Shown here: positions 6,914 through 9,372 of the stretch, in pieces | Layout of the letters: each line of letters begins with the position of its first letter | Numbering within the stretch: the first letter of the stretch is position 1 | Assembly (NCBI GenBank): GCA_964467635.1 | Contig: CAYXRN010000125.1 | Coordinates: 1 to 9,372 of the forward strand | DNA: 9,372 bases | Source: FW021-bin31 sp964467635 | Lineage (GTDB): Bacteria; Bacteroidota; Bacteroidia; Chitinophagales; Chitinophagaceae | Direction: 5' to 3' | Program-made: the position numbers and the translations under genes | The notes under the pieces: model-generated | What the model was told of the DNA's origin: nothing | Databases searched by the model: none | The model's input: only the letters and a program-made list of their open reading frames with translations

Positions 6914-6951
6914 AAATTACGGGCGATTTCGCTTGCCAAAATCACCCGTAA
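6910..6951 (-). terminator. Intrinsic terminator after the lipoprotein gene
   Basis: On the minus strand the arms at 6951-6939 and 6929-6917 pair over 13 positions with one C/A mismatch (6924/6944), closing a nine-base loop. The stem is followed directly by seven T residues (A at 6910-6916 on the plus strand). It begins 13 bases past the stop codon of the lipoprotein gene, as expected for a Rho-independent terminator. It would separate the lipoprotein transcript from the sigma-factor unit. Confidence 0.8.
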
Positions 6952-6963
6952 ACGGATTGCCAC

Positions 6964-7431
6964 TTAATTTGCAGCAGGTTCAAATTTCAGGGTTTTCGTA
7001 AACAAATTTTCCCCAACGCTATCTTCATAGCTAAGCTGTAGATTGCTCTCCGTCAATTCCTTTACTGCCCAGTGCAGGGTAGTGTCGTCATATTTTAAGG
7101 CAATGGAATCTTCCTGGAAGTTGAAAGCCCAAATTCCGGAGCTGTAAGGCAATGCCAGGGTGTCGGTACTGCAGTCCAGGCTGTCGCTATTAAAGGCGTA
7201 GTCATGGTTCAGGTCAAACCTGATCGTATCATCCTTCAAACAATCCCTAAATACACTGCTGTCCACTCCGGCCGTATCTGTCCAAACCAAATCGGTCAGC
7301 TGCCAGGTCTGCTGGGCAAGGTTGATTTCCTTTTGGGTGTAATCCGGGGTATCATCATCGTCGTTACAAGAAGCCAGAATCAACCCGAAGCCTAATACCA
7401 TCAATCCCAGGTACAAAAAATTCTTTTTCAT
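6964..7431 (-). CDS. Lipocalin-like outer membrane lipoprotein, probably surface-exposed
   Basis: A small 155-residue lipoprotein. The N-terminus is a type II signal peptide: Lys2-Lys3, a hydrophobic stretch at about 5-20, and lipobox LASC with the lipidated Cys22. Cys22 is followed by NDDDD, which resembles the acidic lipoprotein export signal that sends Bacteroidota lipoproteins to the cell surface. The mature part begins WQLTDLVW near 43-50, then CLKDDTIRFD, a second Cys at 87, a GIWAF segment at 99-103 and alternating beta strands to the end. This pattern resembles the Bacteroidota lipocalin-like lipoprotein families (W-x-L at the start, Cys/Asp-Asp motif, central G-x-W), and Cys64 and Cys87 could form a disulfide. 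It is strongly acidic. The ligand is unknown. It is followed at once by an intrinsic terminator; no clear -7 element was found upstream. Confidence 0.78.
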   Translation of the reverse strand: MKKNFLYLGLMVLGFGLILASCNDDDDTPDYTQKEINLAQQTWQLTDLVWTDTAGVDSSVFRDCLKDDTIRFDLNHDYAFNSDSLDCSTDTLALPYSSGIWAFNFQEDSIALKYDDTTLHWAVKELTESNLQLSYEDSVGENLFTKTLKFEPAAN

Positions 7432-7472
7432 AAGATTTAATAAGCATTTAAAAATGAATAAATAAGTTTTTC

Positions 7473-7490
7473 ACAGAATGGCTATTCTGT
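7473..7490. repeat. Small perfect hairpin in the 240-bp gap before the lipoprotein gene
   Basis: ACAGAAT (7473-7479) and ATTCTGT (7484-7490) are exact inverted repeats around a four-base GGCT loop. It lies about 40 bp upstream of the lipoprotein start codon, in the 7432-7671 gap. There is no long T-run on either side, so it is a poor terminator; an operator or leader hairpin is possible. The rest of this gap shows no convincing gene. Confidence 0.35.
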
Positions 7491-7671
7491 ACTTTTATTA
7501 CGTGGGGAGAATGGAAAACGTTGGGAAAAGGTGAAATTTTTTTTCGGCTTTGCTTTTTTAATCGTTTGGCGCATCCGGGGGCCAGCGAAGTGGAAGAATA
7601 GAAAAACATGGGCAGCTGCAATTATCCGCCCGAAAACGCAGGCATTAGTTTGCCGACCACCGGTAACCCAT

Positions 7672-8604
7672 TTAGTCACTATGGGAGAAGTCACTGAACG
7701 TTCCTATGAAAACCGCATGCTCTCTTTTTTTGAAAGGGACTTTCCAGTTCCCTCTATATTCTATTTTTTGAGGAATCATAAGCCCGTCAAAATGGGTCAT
7801 GCCTACTTGCATATTTACGTCAAAATCAAAAAGCAGGTTATTGTAAGACAGGCTGTAATTCCTGTAAACAATTTCCATATTTCTCTTATTGAAATAAGTC
7901 GTCAGGTTGTTGATAACCACCTGGTCCTTAAATTCCGGTTTAGCCCGTGCCGTAAAAACATAGCAATCTGAAGTATCATACCTAGCCGAATGAATGGAAA
8001 AGCTGTACATGGGAGCAATCTTCTCATCAAAGATCGCCACCTTTCCCCCTATGAAAGGAACTCCCCGGACGGGCTGGCCCGGATTGAAAATAAGTTGCTT
8101 GAGCTGATCCTGATGGCGTTCCAGTGCGCCGCCAGGATCATTTGCCTTGTTCTGTTCGTGGATCAGATTGGTCTCCCCGCAAATTTTTCCTTCCGTAAAA
8201 AAGAGGCTGGCGTATAACTCGGCGGTATAGTAATGGTAATCTCCGTCGCGTTCGTAAAAATTCCCCGTCGTCTTCTCTTTTTTCACCTCCATGGTCCGGC
8301 AGCCCGCATTACGATGCTGACGGGTAACGGAAAATAAAGAGGCTACAACCCGGTCCTTCTTATTTAAAATACGAATGTCATTTCTGGCGGTATAGGCCAG
8401 GATCCGGAGATTCTTGAACGCCTTGTAAAAGGTAGTGTCTGTTTCCACCCGCCTGATGAAACCGGCTACATCGAATCCGTATTTGGAAGCGGTGATGACC
8501 AGCGAATCAAGCTGAATATGCCGCATGACATAGCTGCTGTCCTGTGCGAGCGATAACCTTGCGCTCCCCAGCAACATAAAAACACACAAAAGGCTTCTTT
8601 TCAT
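7672..8604 (-). CDS. Exported protein of unknown function with a TonB-box-like motif
   Basis: I do not recognise a named domain. The 310 residues start with a type I signal peptide (Lys2-Arg3, hydrophobic core about 4-16, likely cleavage after ALA-type LSLA at 17-20), so the mature protein begins near Gln21 in the periplasm or outside. Soon after comes DSLVITAS at 33-40, very close to the DTLVVTA TonB box of E. coli BtuB. Next is a segment with FIRRVETDTTFYKAFKNLR (49-67), then GCRTMEV (101-107) and KICGETN (140-146), with Cys102 and Cys142 as a possible disulfide. The C-terminal third (about 227-300) is rich in beta strands and basic. It lies 43 bp downstream of the BtuB-like receptor gene on the same strand and has its own -7 element, so it may be a partner of that receptor. 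A LolA-like or CarboxypepD-linked beta fold is conceivable but not shown. Confidence 0.7.
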   Translation of the reverse strand: MKRSLLCVFMLLGSARLSLAQDSSYVMRHIQLDSLVITASKYGFDVAGFIRRVETDTTFYKAFKNLRILAYTARNDIRILNKKDRVVASLFSVTRQHRNAGCRTMEVKKEKTTGNFYERDGDYHYYTAELYASLFFTEGKICGETNLIHEQNKANDPGGALERHQDQLKQLIFNPGQPVRGVPFIGGKVAIFDEKIAPMYSFSIHSARYDTSDCYVFTARAKPEFKDQVVINNLTTYFNKRNMEIVYRNYSLSYNNLLFDFDVNMQVGMTHFDGLMIPQKIEYRGNWKVPFKKREHAVFIGTFSDFSHSD

Positions 8605-8608
8605 GGTG

Positions 8609-8616
8609 CAAAAGTA
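8609..8616 (-). promoter_or_regulatory. -7 promoter element directly before the exported-protein gene
   Basis: On the minus strand this reads TACTTTTG, an exact match to TAnnTTTG. Only four bases separate it from the ATG of the gene ending at 7672, so transcription should start at or beside the start codon. No clear -33 element is seen at the usual spacing. Confidence 0.6.
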
Positions 8617-8647
8617 AGGCCTATAACAAAAACCAGACCAGTACTTT

Positions 8648-9372
8648 TTAAAAAAGGCTCAATTCCACACCCGCCTTAAAATGGAACCCGCTGGTGTTAT
8701 AACCGGTGATTTCTACAAAATCCTTGTCCAGTATATTGTTTAAAGAAATGAAGGCCCGGTAGCGTTTTCTGAAGGTATATTGCGCATAGCAGTTGAGCAG
8801 GAAATAAGGGTCTAAAGTTTTGACTTCCTGGGCCAGCGTTGTCGTATTGAAAACCAGGTCCTTCCGGTCTCCGGCATACTGTCCATCCACGCTTAGGTAT
8901 AAATTGGGCAGTAATTGATAGCCAACGGACAGGCCGGCGCTGTTTTCCGGGCGCTTAAATAAATTATTATAGGTAGAATCCTTATCCGTTACTTCCCCGG
9001 TTACATAGGCATACCATCCGGATATTTTTATTTTATCCGTAACCCGGTAGGTCACAGCAGCTTCCCCCCCGGTAGCCTTTTGTTTGTCATAATTGATGTA
9101 ATGATAATCGCTGCCAAAAGCAATGATGTCTTTTCCGGTTCGGTGGAAAACGGTAAAGGAAAGATCGAGTTTCCGGTCCATAAACCAGCTTTCGGCACCT
9201 GCCTCATAACTCTTACCCACTTCCGGCTGCAACGATGTATTTCCGTAAGGCGAATACAACTGGTAAAGAGAGGGGGAAGTGTAAGAGGAAGCGACATTGA
9301 CAAAGACTTTGACCCGATCATTGATCAGCCAGGAAGGATTGATTGAAAACACCGGATGAAAGCCATAGGTTT
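8648..9372 (-). CDS. TonB-dependent outer membrane receptor, BtuB-like (C-terminal part)
   Basis: The C-terminal 241 residues of a TonB-dependent receptor; the reading frame runs on through the right edge (TYGFHPVFSINPS before the first GTG), so the gene is partial because of the window, not broken. Such receptors use TonB energy to import bound substrates across the outer membrane. The segment SLYQLYSPYGNTSLQPE followed by YEAGAESWF is typical of the BtuB/CirA group, and the rest shows regular alternating barrel strands (about the last ten), ending ELSLF with a terminal Phe, the usual barrel-assembly signal. The plug domain, TonB box and any cobalamin riboswitch would lie outside the window, so vitamin B12 as substrate is only a suggestion. 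It is followed after 43 bp by the exported-protein gene. Confidence 0.87.
   Translation of the reverse strand, partial: TYGFHPVFSINPSWLINDRVKVFVNVASSYTSPSLYQLYSPYGNTSLQPEVGKSYEAGAESWFMDRKLDLSFTVFHRTGKDIIAFGSDYHYINYDKQKATGGEAAVTYRVTDKIKISGWYAYVTGEVTDKDSTYNNLFKRPENSAGLSVGYQLLPNLYLSVDGQYAGDRKDLVFNTTTLAQEVKTLDPYFLLNCYAQYTFRKRYRAFISLNNILDKDFVEITGYNTSGFHFKAGVELSLF

Noticed and set aside
7597..7671. Intrinsic terminator after the exported-protein gene
   Set aside because: Only 4-bp stems (GGCA/TGCC and GGGC/GCCC) with poor T-runs were found.
7482..7694. A leftward 70-codon frame after the exported-protein gene
   Set aside because: It starts inside that gene in another frame, its protein is low in recognisable features, and no ribosome site is seen.
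7531..7971. A rightward open frame of 146 codons across the 7432-7671 gap
   Set aside because: Most of it is antisense to the exported-protein gene, the product has no recognisable domain, and no promoter or ribosome site precedes it.
8605..8647. Cobalamin riboswitch linked to the BtuB-like receptor
   Set aside because: The gap is only 43 bp and lies after the receptor gene; any such riboswitch would sit upstream of the receptor, outside the window.

Overview
The window looks like chromosomal DNA of a Bacteroidota bacterium, probably of the Chitinophagaceae or a related family. Four lines point there: several Bacteroidota-type -7 promoter elements (TAnnTTTG), few Shine-Dalgarno sites, an ECF sigma factor coupled to a membrane-anchored protein with a barrel-like end, and a lipoprotein whose Cys is followed by an acidic surface-export-like run. 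The species call is an inference from these traits. No rRNA, tRNA, CRISPR array, insertion sequence or phage gene was seen.

Left part (1-4961), mainly housekeeping genes. Position 1-114 is a divergent promoter region whose leftward gene lies outside the window. A GT9 (heptosyltransferase-like) glycosyltransferase runs rightward and overlaps the end of a leftward cytoplasmic (type I) L-asparaginase by 7 bp. Upstream of the asparaginase on the same strand lies a TatD-family metal-dependent nuclease. TatD is divergent from tsaE (tRNA t6A synthesis), which is followed by an alanine dehydrogenase with its own promoter. The alanine dehydrogenase stop codon directly abuts the stop of the next, convergent gene.

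Right part (4962-9372), all leftward and mainly cell-envelope genes. In transcription order: the C-terminal part of a BtuB-like TonB-dependent receptor (cut by the window edge); a 310-residue exported protein of unknown function with a TonB-box-like motif after its signal peptide; a small lipocalin-like lipoprotein closed by a clear intrinsic terminator; and a two-gene unit of an ECF sigma factor overlapping by 20 bp a gene for a protein with a short cytoplasmic head, one inner-membrane helix, a long Pro/Lys-rich linker and a C-terminal eight-stranded barrel-like domain.

The sigma/barrel pair is the most interesting unit. Its layout suggests an anti-sigma factor that could itself reach the outer membrane, so that envelope state is passed to transcription by one polypeptide. 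Other points of note are genes that appear to be transcribed without a leader, a TTG codon that is really part of a promoter, an Asp-to-Asn change at the presumed catalytic position of the GT9 enzyme, and a long imperfect inverted repeat between the lipoprotein terminator and the sigma gene.
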